NCBI GenBank assembly: GCA_016295005.1 | Contig: JAEDMA010000016.1 | Coordinates: forward strand, 1-17,983 | Direction of reading: 5' to 3' | DNA length: 17,983 nt | Source: Christensenellaceae bacterium | GTDB lineage: Bacteria > Bacillota > Clostridia > Christensenellales > Borkfalkiaceae | Notes under the pieces: generated by a model | The model's input: only the letters and a program-made list of their open reading frames with translations | What the model was told of the DNA's origin: nothing | The model's database searches: none | Shown: piece after piece, positions 7,550 to 15,832 of the stretch | Numbering within the stretch: position 1 is the stretch's first letter | How the letters are laid out: each line of letters begins with the position of its first letter | Program-made: the position numbers and the translations under genes

Positions 7550-7575
7550 AAGACGCGGTTAAAAAACTGCGTCTT
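7550..7575 (-). terminator. Hairpin with U-rich tail, minus strand
   Basis: An 11-bp stem with one G.U pair (AAGACGCGGTT / AACTGCGTCTT) and a four-base loop. On the minus strand it is followed by a U-rich run broken only by single G or A bases. It could be a second terminator after the hydrogenase operon or the end of a small RNA starting near 7620. Confidence 0.55.
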
Positions 7576-7599
7576 CGTTCCGATCGGTTAAAATTCTTT

Positions 7600-7619
7600 T
7601 GCTTAAACTCGTTTAAGCA
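7600..7619. repeat. Inverted repeat TGCTTAAA-CTCG-TTTAAGCA
   Basis: Perfect 8-bp arms with a four-base centre in the intergenic space between the two hydrogenase operons. One arm sequence, TGCTTAAA, recurs at 7663-7670. The form suits either a dimeric regulator's operator or a short RNA stem. A minus-strand TATAAT at 7633-7628 lies just upstream. Confidence 0.5.
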
Positions 7620-7720
7620 TTGTTACGATTATAGTATATATCGTATTGACGATAAATAAAAATGCTTAAAAACAATACCCTTATGCTTTTGCCGCAATAA
7701 CGGTCTTACACGATAAAATT

Positions 7721-7747
7721 CCCACGAACAGGTTATCTGTTCGTGGG
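7721..7747 (-). terminator. Terminator of the rex-adhE-hydrogenase gene run
   Basis: Perfect 11-bp stem, CCCACGAACAG (7721-7731) and CTGTTCGTGGG (7737-7747), with a five-base loop, six bases after the last stop codon of the operon. On the minus strand AAUUUU follows immediately. Confidence 0.8.
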
Positions 7748-7753
7748 CTGCTT

Positions 7754-9187
7754 TCAGTTTTTTTCGGGTATAATGCCGATGGCTTCTTTAATGGTTTTTT
7801 CCATTGCAAGCTTGCCGTAATTATCGACGTCGATTTTGTTCTTTTCTCCGTGAGTAAGGCACCCTGCGCCGCCGATACAACCGCCCACGCACGCCATTCC
7901 TTCGATAAAGTTGGCGTCCGTAAGATTTTTAGATTTCTTTAATAAAGCAAGTTTACACTCTTCTATGCCGTTGCAAGCGATAGGTTTCAATTCGAAATCT
8001 GTAATGCCGTGTTCTTTCAACGCTTGTTTTACGGCGTCGGTCAGACCGCCGCATCTCGCAAAAATTCTGCCGTAATAAGAAGCGTTATCCAGAACGTCTT
8101 CGCCCAAAGTTGGTAAGTCTATTTCTTTGCTGTCGAAAAGCGCCTGCAATTCTTCGAAAGTGATGACCACGTCGACGATTTGTTTCTCTCTTTCCCTTAA
8201 AATCTCGGCTTTTTTCGCCGTGCAAGGTCCGATGAATACGATTTTCGCCGTTTTGTCGTTACCTTTGATATATTCGGAGATTTTCGCCATAGGCGATAGG
8301 TTGGACGAAATATATTTAACGAGATCGGGATAGTTCTTTTCTATGTAATTAACGAACGCGGGACAACAGGAACTGGTTAAAAATCCTTTTTCGGAAAGTT
8401 CTTCGGCTTCGTCGTACGCGACCATATCCGCGCCGAGCGCCGCTTCTACGATAGAATAGAACCCTAACTCTTTAAGTCCTTTTATAACCTGCCCTAATTT
8501 GGCGTAGGTAAACTGACTCGCAATCGACGGAGCGACTACGGCGTAAACCTTGTATTTGGTGTTGTTTTCGCTCTTTTTAATAATGTCGATAGCGTTTAAT
8601 ATGAACGATTTGTCGGTAATCGCGCCGAACGGGCATTGATAAACGCACGCGCCGCAGGAAATACATTTGCTTTGATCTATAATAGCGGCTTTCTGTTCGT
8701 TCATACTGATCGCCTTTACTTTGCAAGCGTTCTGGCAAGGTCTTTTGCTGCAGACGATAGCCGTATACGGACAAACTCTGGAACACGCGCCGCATTCTTT
8801 GCATTTGGATTTGTCTATATGGGCGACGTAATTGTTGTCGATATAAATAGCGCCGAACTTGCACGCGTCGACACATCTGTGCGCAAGACAGCCGCGGCAG
8901 GCGTTGGTAACTTCATACCCGCCCACGGGGCATTCGTCGCAAGCGATGTCTATTACTTCGATAATATTTTTTTCGTCTACGTTGCCGCCCATGGCGAGTT
9001 TGACCCTTTCGGCAAGAATAGCCCTCTCCTTATAAACGCAACAACGCATAGTAGGAGTGTTGCCGGGGACTATCGTTTTAGGAATATCTATAAGGTTTTC
9101 GTATAACTGATCTTTCCAGGCGAGCCTTGCGACTTCTTTCAATACTTTGTATTTAAGATGCTGAACTTTAGTATCAAATATTTTCAT
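7754..9187 (-). CDS. Second [FeFe] hydrogenase, ferredoxin-type (probably group B)
   Basis: Encodes 477 aa. The N-terminal 195 residues carry many iron-sulfur cysteines: C83/C86, C97/C100/C105/C109, C129/C132/C135/C139, C146/C151/C155 and C175/C178/C181/C185, so at least two standard [4Fe-4S] ferredoxin sites plus extra cysteines. The H-cluster domain has L1 TSSCCPAF (C274, C275), L2 IGPCTAKKAE (C322) and L3 GMACVGGCIGGAG (C433, C437). All expected ligands are present, so catalysis is plausible. The L2 start IGPC and the absence of GGGQP set it apart from HydA and fit the less-studied group B. The start at 9187 follows GGAG by eight bases; an open frame to 9244 would overlap the phosphatase gene and lacks a ribosome site. 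The gap to that gene is 11 bases. Ferredoxin is the likely electron partner. Confidence 0.88.
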   Translation of the reverse strand: MKIFDTKVQHLKYKVLKEVARLAWKDQLYENLIDIPKTIVPGNTPTMRCCVYKERAILAERVKLAMGGNVDEKNIIEVIDIACDECPVGGYEVTNACRGCLAHRCVDACKFGAIYIDNNYVAHIDKSKCKECGACSRVCPYTAIVCSKRPCQNACKVKAISMNEQKAAIIDQSKCISCGACVYQCPFGAITDKSFILNAIDIIKKSENNTKYKVYAVVAPSIASQFTYAKLGQVIKGLKELGFYSIVEAALGADMVAYDEAEELSEKGFLTSSCCPAFVNYIEKNYPDLVKYISSNLSPMAKISEYIKGNDKTAKIVFIGPCTAKKAEILREREKQIVDVVITFEELQALFDSKEIDLPTLGEDVLDNASYYGRIFARCGGLTDAVKQALKEHGITDFELKPIACNGIEECKLALLKKSKNLTDANFIEGMACVGGCIGGAGCLTHGEKNKIDVDNYGKLAMEKTIKEAIGIIPEKN

Positions 9188-9198
9188 ATTTTCTCCGA

Positions 9199-10371
9199 TT
9201 AAAAATAACTTACCGTAACTCTTTTGCCCATTTCTCTGAGACATTTGGACAATTCTTCGACGAGATTCATTTTAATGCTGAAATTTATCGGCAAATCGGG
9301 GTTCTGGTGCGCGGGATTTATTGCCTTTCCCACGTAAAAGTTTATATCCGTCGCTTCTTCGAACAATAATCTTGCTATTTTGGATGCGCCGTCTTTTCTG
9401 TACCCCCATTCTTCGTAAAGGGTGTTGTCTTTCAGATAATCTTTGGCATATTTAAGCACTCTGTCGATAGTAATGACCCCTTCGGTAACGAGGTCCACTC
9501 CTTCTATTTCGGCGGTCGGCGGAATATCGGTGTTTTCGTAGTTTAAGGACATCTTTATAGGTTTATTAAGATATTTCGCGCAAATCGTCGAAGTCGTTCC
9601 GCCGCAGACAATGTGTTTCCCTTCTTTGGCAAAAAATAGCGACAGCATACGATTATCGTCGTCTTTGTTGACAGGCGAACCGAACAAAATGTTCATAGGT
9701 TCTCTTCTGATGATTCTTATCACGCAAGCGGTTGCGTCGTCGCCCGGCATACCGCCGTAAAGTTTGAAAACTTCGTCGATTAAAATAGTCGATAACGTTT
9801 TGGCGGTAAATCCCACGTGCGAAATTTCGCTCATAAACTCGCCTATGTCTTCGACTTTCCACCCGAAATTGTAACTCTGCCCTATACCAGCGTGCGGGCA
9901 ACCGTCGCTCATCGCGATAAAAATATCGTTTTCCTGCAAATCGACGTTGGATTCGTATATTTTTTTGTTGCCTATGTTCAATTCCTTTTTAGGGTATTCA
10001 CAAACGGCGTTATCTCTTAATAAAATAACGTGCGGATTGTCGAACTGGATAATCTGCGCCCTTCTGTTATCTATAATATGGATAATGGTAAAGGTCGAAT
10101 AAGCGACGCCCCTTACGGAACATATAGGCAAAGTCGCCGCGATGGTTTCGACGCAGTCTTCGAGTTCTAACCCTTCCGCCATCATGGTGGAAATAATCTT
10201 CGAAGTGAGCGTGGAAAGAATACTCGCTTTAACGCCGCTGCCTAAGCCGTCCGCCAGAACGATTATTTTGTCGCCGTCTTCCGCCTCGACGATATCGACG
10301 TGGTCGCCGCAAAGTATCTCGCCTTCGTGATTTATGCTTTTATAGCCGACGTCTACGCAAAAGTTATTCAT
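9199..10371 (-). CDS. SpoIIE/PP2C-type serine phosphatase with extra C-terminal domain
   Basis: Encodes 390 aa. Residues 1-222 form a PP2C-like phosphatase: ADGLGSGVKAS with metal-binding Asp41-Gly42, MSDGCPHAG with Asp156, and PGDDATACVIRI with Asp211/Asp212. These are the SpoIIE-family acidic positions, so an active Mn-dependent phosphatase is likely. Residues 225-390 form a second domain I cannot name (starts about EPMNILFGSP; contains an IVCGGTTSTI stretch). There is no membrane segment. The ATG overlaps the end of the sensory hydrogenase gene by eight bases, with AAAGGAG upstream, so the two are translationally linked. Similar phosphatases sit next to HsfB/HydS hydrogenases in other clostridia. 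Inference: it is the output of the H2/redox sensor and dephosphorylates an unknown protein. No anti-sigma partner genes are in the window. Confidence 0.87.
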   Translation of the reverse strand: MNNFCVDVGYKSINHEGEILCGDHVDIVEAEDGDKIIVLADGLGSGVKASILSTLTSKIISTMMAEGLELEDCVETIAATLPICSVRGVAYSTFTIIHIIDNRRAQIIQFDNPHVILLRDNAVCEYPKKELNIGNKKIYESNVDLQENDIFIAMSDGCPHAGIGQSYNFGWKVEDIGEFMSEISHVGFTAKTLSTILIDEVFKLYGGMPGDDATACVIRIIRREPMNILFGSPVNKDDDNRMLSLFFAKEGKHIVCGGTTSTICAKYLNKPIKMSLNYENTDIPPTAEIEGVDLVTEGVITIDRVLKYAKDYLKDNTLYEEWGYRKDGASKIARLLFEEATDINFYVGKAINPAHQNPDLPINFSIKMNLVEELSKCLREMGKRVTVSYF

Positions 10372-12040
10372 TCTTAATAGACTCCTTTAACTTGGAAAGG
10401 GCGATTTTCGTTTCGGCAGCCGTTTCGCCGAGCAGCGAAGCGATTTCCTGAACGATTCTCATCTGTTTATCGACGACCTTATCCGCCGTTTCCATAGTCT
10501 GGCGGCTGATTTCGTCTTTCTTTTCTCTTTCCGTTTCAACGTCGGTAATATCTCTGAAGATACCGAGAATAAGGTGATATTCTCTGTTGTAAACGGTGGT
10601 TGCTTCTATGTATCTGTCGTATTCGGCGAGATACATCTTTTTATCTTTTATTCCCCTGCCGGTGTTAAGCGTGTCTTTGAATATTTTGGGGTCTATTATC
10701 CTGCCTACGGGTTCGCCTAAAATATCCGAAGCCGAACGAAGATTCATCATTTTCTGCGCGGAATTGTTTATCTGCTGAACTTCCAACTCTTCGTTAAGCA
10801 TTATAAGACCGTTAGGCGTGTTGTCCACTATGGTGTCGGAAAAACTTTCGGCTTTGTCTTTAAGGTAAGGCAAACACATGGAAATTTCCGCTTTTCCCTG
10901 ATAAATGGCTATGGCTTTTTCGCGGCAGGTGTTGTAACCGCAACTGCCGCAGTTAAGTTCGTCCATAACGCAGATTTTGCCCATCTGTTTTAAGATACGT
11001 TTGATTTCTTCCTCCGAAGGAATCTGTTTATCTAAAATTATGGGGTCTAATTCTTTTTTAAGTTCTTTGTGAGCGTAATCGTCCACTTCGAAATCTTCTT
11101 TGCCCGCGTATCTCGAAACGAGCGCGAAGTCGCGGACGGGCAGTCTGTGGTATTTTTCCATTACGGGGCCGCAGATACAACCGCCCGCGCAGGAGTTCAT
11201 TTCGATAAAGCACTTATGAATGTTGCCGTTTTCGATGTCCTTTAACGCAGTTATGCAGTTTTCCGTGCCGTCTACCGTGATATATGTATATCCGTCCTTT
11301 TTCTCGAGCATGGAATTGATAACGCCGCCGACCGTCGGGAAAATTCTCGCACGGCTCTTTTCCGTCTTATCGAAGTCCTTTTCCAAAACTATTTTCGCCG
11401 AATCAAGCCAGTTCGTAAGTTCTTCGAAAGTAAGAACGGCGTCGACGATGCCGGGGTATCTCTGCGCTTCGTCTTTCTTGGAAACGCAAGGTCCTATAAA
11501 CACAGTTTTTGCGCCCGGGTATCTCTTTTTAATGTCTTTGCAGTGCGCCTGCATAGGCGAAACCACGTCCGCAAGATACTGCAATTCGTTCGGAAAATAT
11601 TTCTGAATAAGAAGATTTACCGAATGACAGCAAGAAGAAATGACTATATCCCTTTCTTCTTTTTCGAGCATTCTTTCGTATTCCCGTTTAACGATGGTCG
11701 CGCCGACGGCGGTTTCTTCGACGTCGAAAAACCCTAATTGTTTCAAGGCTTTTTTCATCGCGTTGATACCTACGCCGTCGTAATTTGCGATAAAGGAAGG
11801 CGCAAGCGAAACGATAACTTTATCGCCCGCCATAAGCATAACTTTAACCTTTTCCGTTTCGCTCACTATTTCTTTGGCGTTCTGCGGACAAACGACGAAG
11901 CATTGACCGCATAAAATACATTCGTCTTCTAAAATGTGGGCCTGGTTGCCCGAAAATTTAATAGATTTTACGGGACAGTGTCTGATACATTTGTAGCAAT
12001 TTTTGCAGTTTGATTTTTTCAGCGCCAGACAAGAATTCAT
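10364..12040 (-). CDS. PAS-containing sensory [FeFe] hydrogenase (HsfB/HydS, group C type)
   Basis: Encodes 558 aa. Domains in order: two-cluster ferredoxin (C12, C15, C18, C22; C41, C44, C47, C51); H-cluster domain (about 70-310) with L1 SSCCHSV (C137, C138; His139 replaces the usual Pro), L2 IGPCVSKKDE (C185) and L3 NSCAGGCICGP (C284, C288) lacking GGGQP; a small [4Fe-4S] module (C364, C367, C372, C389; CGSCGYNTC); a PAS domain (about 400-500); and a C-terminal helical, probably coiled-coil tail (500-558). Cluster ligands are kept while catalytic surroundings differ, as in hydrogenases thought to sense H2 or redox state. It has no histidine kinase or DNA-binding domain, so the signal must pass to a partner, most likely the overlapping phosphatase gene. 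GAGG precedes the ATG. Confidence 0.9.
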   Translation of the reverse strand: MNSCLALKKSNCKNCYKCIRHCPVKSIKFSGNQAHILEDECILCGQCFVVCPQNAKEIVSETEKVKVMLMAGDKVIVSLAPSFIANYDGVGINAMKKALKQLGFFDVEETAVGATIVKREYERMLEKEERDIVISSCCHSVNLLIQKYFPNELQYLADVVSPMQAHCKDIKKRYPGAKTVFIGPCVSKKDEAQRYPGIVDAVLTFEELTNWLDSAKIVLEKDFDKTEKSRARIFPTVGGVINSMLEKKDGYTYITVDGTENCITALKDIENGNIHKCFIEMNSCAGGCICGPVMEKYHRLPVRDFALVSRYAGKEDFEVDDYAHKELKKELDPIILDKQIPSEEEIKRILKQMGKICVMDELNCGSCGYNTCREKAIAIYQGKAEISMCLPYLKDKAESFSDTIVDNTPNGLIMLNEELEVQQINNSAQKMMNLRSASDILGEPVGRIIDPKIFKDTLNTGRGIKDKKMYLAEYDRYIEATTVYNREYHLILGIFRDITDVETEREKKDEISRQTMETADKVVDKQMRIVQEIASLLGETAAETKIALSKLKESIKNE

Positions 12041-12063
12041 AAGTACACCTCAGGTAAAGATTT

Positions 12064-12085
12064 AGCACAAGATTTCTCTTGTGCT
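12064..12085. promoter_or_regulatory. Intercistronic hairpin between the ferredoxin and sensory hydrogenase genes
   Basis: Perfect 9-bp stem AGCACAAGA/TCTTGTGCT with a TTTC loop in a 52-base gap, the largest gap in this seven-gene run. On the minus strand no U-run follows, so it is not a typical terminator. It may be an RNA processing or stability element that separates expression of rex-adhE-kinase-ferredoxin from the sensory part. Confidence 0.6.
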
Positions 12086-12092
12086 TTCGTCT

Positions 12093-12332
12093 TTATAACT
12101 TGTTTTTAATTTGTGTTTCGAAGAAAGTTTTTACCGTTTCGGGCGATACCGAGAAGAATTCGCCGTCGACCGTTACGCAAACGCCTTCCTGGCATTTGCC
12201 CATGCAGAACGCTCCGGAAAGTTCAACCTTGTCTTCAAGTTTGTTTTCCGAAATCAGATACTGTAATTGTTCCACTACCTGTCTCGAACCTTTAATGTGG
12301 CAGGAACTGCCTATACATACCGTTACTTTCAT
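12093..12332 (-). CDS. Thioredoxin-like [2Fe-2S] ferredoxin (NuoE C-terminal-like)
   Basis: Encodes 79 aa. It has the C-x4-C ... C-x3-C pattern of thioredoxin-fold [2Fe-2S] ferredoxins: CIGSSC (C6, C11) and CMGKC (C43, C47), plus an additional C52. It corresponds to the C-terminal half of HydC and to the N-terminal domain of HydB. It is 12 bases after the kinase gene, with AAGGAG before the ATG. The cluster context suggests electron transfer to or from the sensory hydrogenase or the second hydrogenase (inference). The size and motif leave little doubt about the fold. Confidence 0.87.
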   Translation of the reverse strand: MKVTVCIGSSCHIKGSRQVVEQLQYLISENKLEDKVELSGAFCMGKCQEGVCVTVDGEFFSVSPETVKTFFETQIKNKL

Positions 12333-12344
12333 AAATAATTCTCC

Positions 12345-13094
12345 TTATTCGTATTCTACGACGTTAATCCAAGAATGTAAGAATTCGCGTTCTTTTTCGT
12401 TCCCTTTAACGAGTTGACTTGCCGCGACTATCGGCATCCATTTCTGGACGTATTTTTTGTCCGTGCCGGTTTTTTGGCAGAACAAATCGAGATATTTTTT
12501 AGCGCCGTTGATGTCGCCGTGAAGCCAGAACAATAAGTACGTTCTCGCGACGTCCGCCGAAGCGTTGCCTTGAGTAACGTGCGACCAGTCGATGATATAC
12601 GCCTTGTCGTTTTCGTCTATGATAACGTTGGAAGGGTTGAAATCGCCGTGGCAGATTTTTTCGTGCTTGGGCATGGATTCCAGTCTCGTAAGCAAATCGT
12701 AACGCGTAGTCGCGTCTAAATCGCACGCCATGATTTTTCTTGCGAATTTATCTCTCTGTCTGTTTAAAAGCGGGCTTTTTTTAGACTGAATGTCGATTTG
12801 AATATCGACGATTCTGTTGAGATATTCGTCTTTTTTATCAGGATTTTCCTGCATCAGTTGCGCAACCGTTTTACCTTTGATGTATTCGGAAACGATAGCC
12901 CATTTCCCATCGAAACTTTCAACCGATAAAATCTTCGGAACGTTGATATCCGTTCTTTCGATTCTTGCTTGGTTTAGAGCCTCGTTCAATATGTCGTCTT
13001 TAGGATAATCTTTGCCGAACAACTTAATACATTTGTCGTTGTCGCGGAAAATAGTTTTATTGTTCCTTACGGCGATAATTTTGTCAAAATTCAT
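12345..13094 (-). CDS. APH/choline-kinase-fold phosphotransferase
   Basis: Encodes 249 aa. Kinase-fold signatures are a Lys24 that could contact ATP, the catalytic loop HGDFNPSNVI (149-158) and the metal-binding IIDW (Asp169). These mark the aminoglycoside phosphotransferase/choline kinase/fructosamine kinase superfamily. No sequence feature tells the substrate; antibiotic resistance need not be its role. Two in-frame ATGs exist. The one at 13103 is only about one base from AGGGGG, while that at 13094 has about ten bases of spacing and is chosen. It is 14 bases after adhE and 12 before the ferredoxin gene, inside the redox operon. A small-molecule kinase is possible; a protein kinase opposing the phosphatase encoded downstream is also possible but speculative. 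Confidence 0.8.
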   Translation of the reverse strand: MNFDKIIAVRNNKTIFRDNDKCIKLFGKDYPKDDILNEALNQARIERTDINVPKILSVESFDGKWAIVSEYIKGKTVAQLMQENPDKKDEYLNRIVDIQIDIQSKKSPLLNRQRDKFARKIMACDLDATTRYDLLTRLESMPKHEKICHGDFNPSNVIIDENDKAYIIDWSHVTQGNASADVARTYLLFWLHGDINGAKKYLDLFCQKTGTDKKYVQKWMPIVAASQLVKGNEKEREFLHSWINVVEYE

Positions 13095-13108
13095 CTTAAC
13101 CATTCCCC

Positions 13109-15817
13109 CTATTTAATATTCTTTTTCGCTTTGCGATAAGCCTGTTTGAAATTATGAACGTCGTCGACCGTTTCTTCCGTTTCGAGAACGGGATATTCTT
13201 TTTCCACGAATTTTTTCCCGTAATACGCGTCGAGATACATCTGTTTGATTTCGCTCATCAACGGATATCTCGGGTTAGCGCCGGTGCATTGATCGTCGAA
13301 CGCCTGTTCGGTCATCGCGTCGAGTCTGTCAAGGAAGTCTTTTTCATCGGGAACGTAATCTTTAATGGTGGGTTTCATACCTACTTTCGCTTTCAATTTA
13401 TCGATAGCGTCGATTAAGTTGTCAAGGCTTTCCTGATCGTTTTTGCCTTTAAGACCGAGACTTTCCGCAACCATTGCGTAACGAGCGAGCGTATGCGGAT
13501 AAGCGTACTGCGGGAAAGTTCCCATTTTAGCGGGAATTTCCTGCGCGTTGAAACGCAATACTTCGTCGATCATAAGCGCGTTTGCAAGACCGTGCGGCAA
13601 GTGGTGGAAAGAGCCGAGTTTGTGAGCCATAGAGTGGCATACGCCGAGGAACGCGTTCGCGAAAGCCATACCCGCCATAGTAGCGGCGTTAGCCATTTTT
13701 TCTCTTGCTTCGGGGTCGTTGGGACCGTTATCGTACGCTCTCGGCAAGTATTCGAAGATAACTTTCAAAGCCTGAATGGCAAGTCCGTCGGTATAATCCG
13801 TCGCCATCATGGAAGCGATTGCTTCTAACGCGTGGGTTACCGCGTCGATACCGGAGCAGGAAGTAAGCCCTTTCGGCGCGTTCATGTGGTAATCGGCGTC
13901 GATGATAGCCATCTTAGGCATAAGTTCGTAATCCGCGAGCGGATATTTAACGCCTGTTTTTTCGTCGGTGATAACCGCGAACGGAGTAACTTCGGAACCG
14001 GTACCTGCGGAAGTAGGAATAGCGATAAAGTAAGCCTTTTCGCCCATAGTGGGGAAGGTGTAGACACGCTTTCTTATATCCATGAAACGCATTGCCATAT
14101 CCATGAAGTTTGCTTCGGGGTGTTCGTACATAACCCACATAATTTTACCTGCGTCCATAGCGGAACCGCCGCCGAGCGCGATAATGGTATCGGGTTTGAA
14201 GGCTCTCATCTGAGCGGTACCTTCTTTAGCGCAAGCGAGCGTGGGATCGGGCGCGACGTTGAAGAACGTTTCGTGAACGATACCCATTTCGTCCAACTTG
14301 TCGGTGATAGGTTTAGTGTAACCGTTGTTGTACAAGAAACTGTCGGTAACGATGAACGCTCTCTTCTTGCCCATAACGGTTTTTAATTCGTCAAGCGCGA
14401 CGGGTAAACAACCCTTCTTTAAGTAAACTTTTTCGGGCGCTCTGAACCAAAGCATATTTTCTCTCCTTTCCGCAACGGTTTTGATATTCAATAAATGTTT
14501 AACGCCGACGTTTTCGCTGACGGAGTTGCCGCCCCACGAACCGCAACCGAGGGTGAGCGACGGAGCCAACTTGAAGTTGTATAAGTCGCCGATACCGCCC
14601 TGAGAAGAAGGAGTGTTGACGAGAACACGGCAAGTTTTCATTCTTTCATAGAAATTGTGTAACTTTTCCTGTTCGGTGATGGTGTTAAGATAAATAGAAG
14701 AAGTGTGACCGTAACCGCCGTCGGCGATAAGTCTTTCGGCTTTACCGAACGCGTCTTCTATATCTGTCGCTCTATACATAGCGAGAACGGGCGACAATTT
14801 TTCGTGCGCGAACTCTTCGGAGAGTTCTACGCTTTCGACTTCGCCGATTAAAATCTTCGTTCCTTCGGGAACGGTAACGCCTGCGAGCGCCGCAATCTTG
14901 AAAGCGGGCTGACCGACGATTTTCGCATTCAACGCGCCGTTGATGATAATGGTTTTTCTGACCTTTTCGGTTTCTTCGTCGTTTAAGAAGTAGCAACCGC
15001 GCGCAGCGAATTCCGCTTTAACGGCGTCGTAAATTTTATCGAGAACGATAACCGATTGTTCGGACGCGCAAATCATACCGTTATCGAACGTTTTACTGTG
15101 GATAATAGAGTTAACCGCAAGGATAATGTCCGCGGTGTCGTCGATGATTGCGGGAGTGTTGCCCGCGCCGACGCCGAGAGCGGGTTTACCGGAAGAGTAA
15201 GCGCTCTTAACCATACCGGGGCCGCCCGTTGCGAGAATGATATCCGCTTCTTTCATCAAAAGGTTGGTCATCTCGAGCGAAGGAACGTCTATCCAGCCGA
15301 TAATATTTTCGGGCGCGCCTGCTTTAACCGCCGCTTCTAATACGACTTTCGCCGCGGCTATGGTGGATTTTTTCGCTCTGGGGTGCGGGCTTATGATAAT
15401 GCCGTTTCTCGTTTTGAGCGAGATAAGTGTTTTAAAAATCGCCGTGGAAGTGGGGTTCGTGGTCGGTATAACCGCCGCAACAAGACCTATAGGTTCCGCG
15501 ACCTTTTTAATTCCGTATTCTTTGTCTTCTTCTAAAACGCCGCAGGTTTTAGTGTGTCTGTAAGCGTTGTAGATATATTCCGAAGCGAAGTGATTTTTAA
15601 TGACTTTGTCTTCAACGATGCCCATGCCCGTTTCTTCCACAGCCATTTTCGCGAGCGGAATACGCATTTGGTTTGCAGCGGTAGCCGCCGCGAAGAAAAT
15701 TTTGTCTACTTGTTCCTGAGTATAAGTAGCGAACTTTCTTTCGGCTTCCTTAACCTGCGCGATTTTTGCTTCGAGCGTTTCAACGCTGTCCACGATACCG
15801 TATTCTTTGTTTTCCAT
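13109..15817 (-). CDS. adhE: Bifunctional aldehyde-alcohol dehydrogenase AdhE
   Basis: Encodes 902 aa, full length for AdhE. It reduces acetyl-CoA to acetaldehyde and then to ethanol, consuming two NADH. The N-terminal half is a CoA-acylating aldehyde dehydrogenase with catalytic Cys250 in NGMICASEQS and the TNPTS nucleotide-binding region near 120. The C-terminal half (from about 455) is an iron-dependent alcohol dehydrogenase: GGGSAMDAGK (549-558), and likely iron ligands Asp658, His662, His728 and His742. AdhE proteins of this type usually form spirosomes (family knowledge). AAGGAGA lies ten bases before the ATG, 15 bases after rex. Placement directly after rex suggests NADH-responsive control of ethanol formation, known in many Firmicutes. 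No frameshift or missing motif is seen. Confidence 0.97.
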   Translation of the reverse strand: MENKEYGIVDSVETLEAKIAQVKEAERKFATYTQEQVDKIFFAAATAANQMRIPLAKMAVEETGMGIVEDKVIKNHFASEYIYNAYRHTKTCGVLEEDKEYGIKKVAEPIGLVAAVIPTTNPTSTAIFKTLISLKTRNGIIISPHPRAKKSTIAAAKVVLEAAVKAGAPENIIGWIDVPSLEMTNLLMKEADIILATGGPGMVKSAYSSGKPALGVGAGNTPAIIDDTADIILAVNSIIHSKTFDNGMICASEQSVIVLDKIYDAVKAEFAARGCYFLNDEETEKVRKTIIINGALNAKIVGQPAFKIAALAGVTVPEGTKILIGEVESVELSEEFAHEKLSPVLAMYRATDIEDAFGKAERLIADGGYGHTSSIYLNTITEQEKLHNFYERMKTCRVLVNTPSSQGGIGDLYNFKLAPSLTLGCGSWGGNSVSENVGVKHLLNIKTVAERRENMLWFRAPEKVYLKKGCLPVALDELKTVMGKKRAFIVTDSFLYNNGYTKPITDKLDEMGIVHETFFNVAPDPTLACAKEGTAQMRAFKPDTIIALGGGSAMDAGKIMWVMYEHPEANFMDMAMRFMDIRKRVYTFPTMGEKAYFIAIPTSAGTGSEVTPFAVITDEKTGVKYPLADYELMPKMAIIDADYHMNAPKGLTSCSGIDAVTHALEAIASMMATDYTDGLAIQALKVIFEYLPRAYDNGPNDPEAREKMANAATMAGMAFANAFLGVCHSMAHKLGSFHHLPHGLANALMIDEVLRFNAQEIPAKMGTFPQYAYPHTLARYAMVAESLGLKGKNDQESLDNLIDAIDKLKAKVGMKPTIKDYVPDEKDFLDRLDAMTEQAFDDQCTGANPRYPLMSEIKQMYLDAYYGKKFVEKEYPVLETEETVDDVHNFKQAYRKAKKNIK

Positions 15818-15832
15818 TCAGGTAAATCTCCT

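Noticed and set aside
9188..9244. Upstream extension of the second hydrogenase
   Set aside because: It overlaps the phosphatase gene and lacks a ribosome site, while 9187 has GGAG at the right distance.
12345..13094. Antibiotic resistance gene
   Set aside because: The APH fold is shared by many metabolic kinases; the operon context is redox metabolism and nothing points to aminoglycosides.
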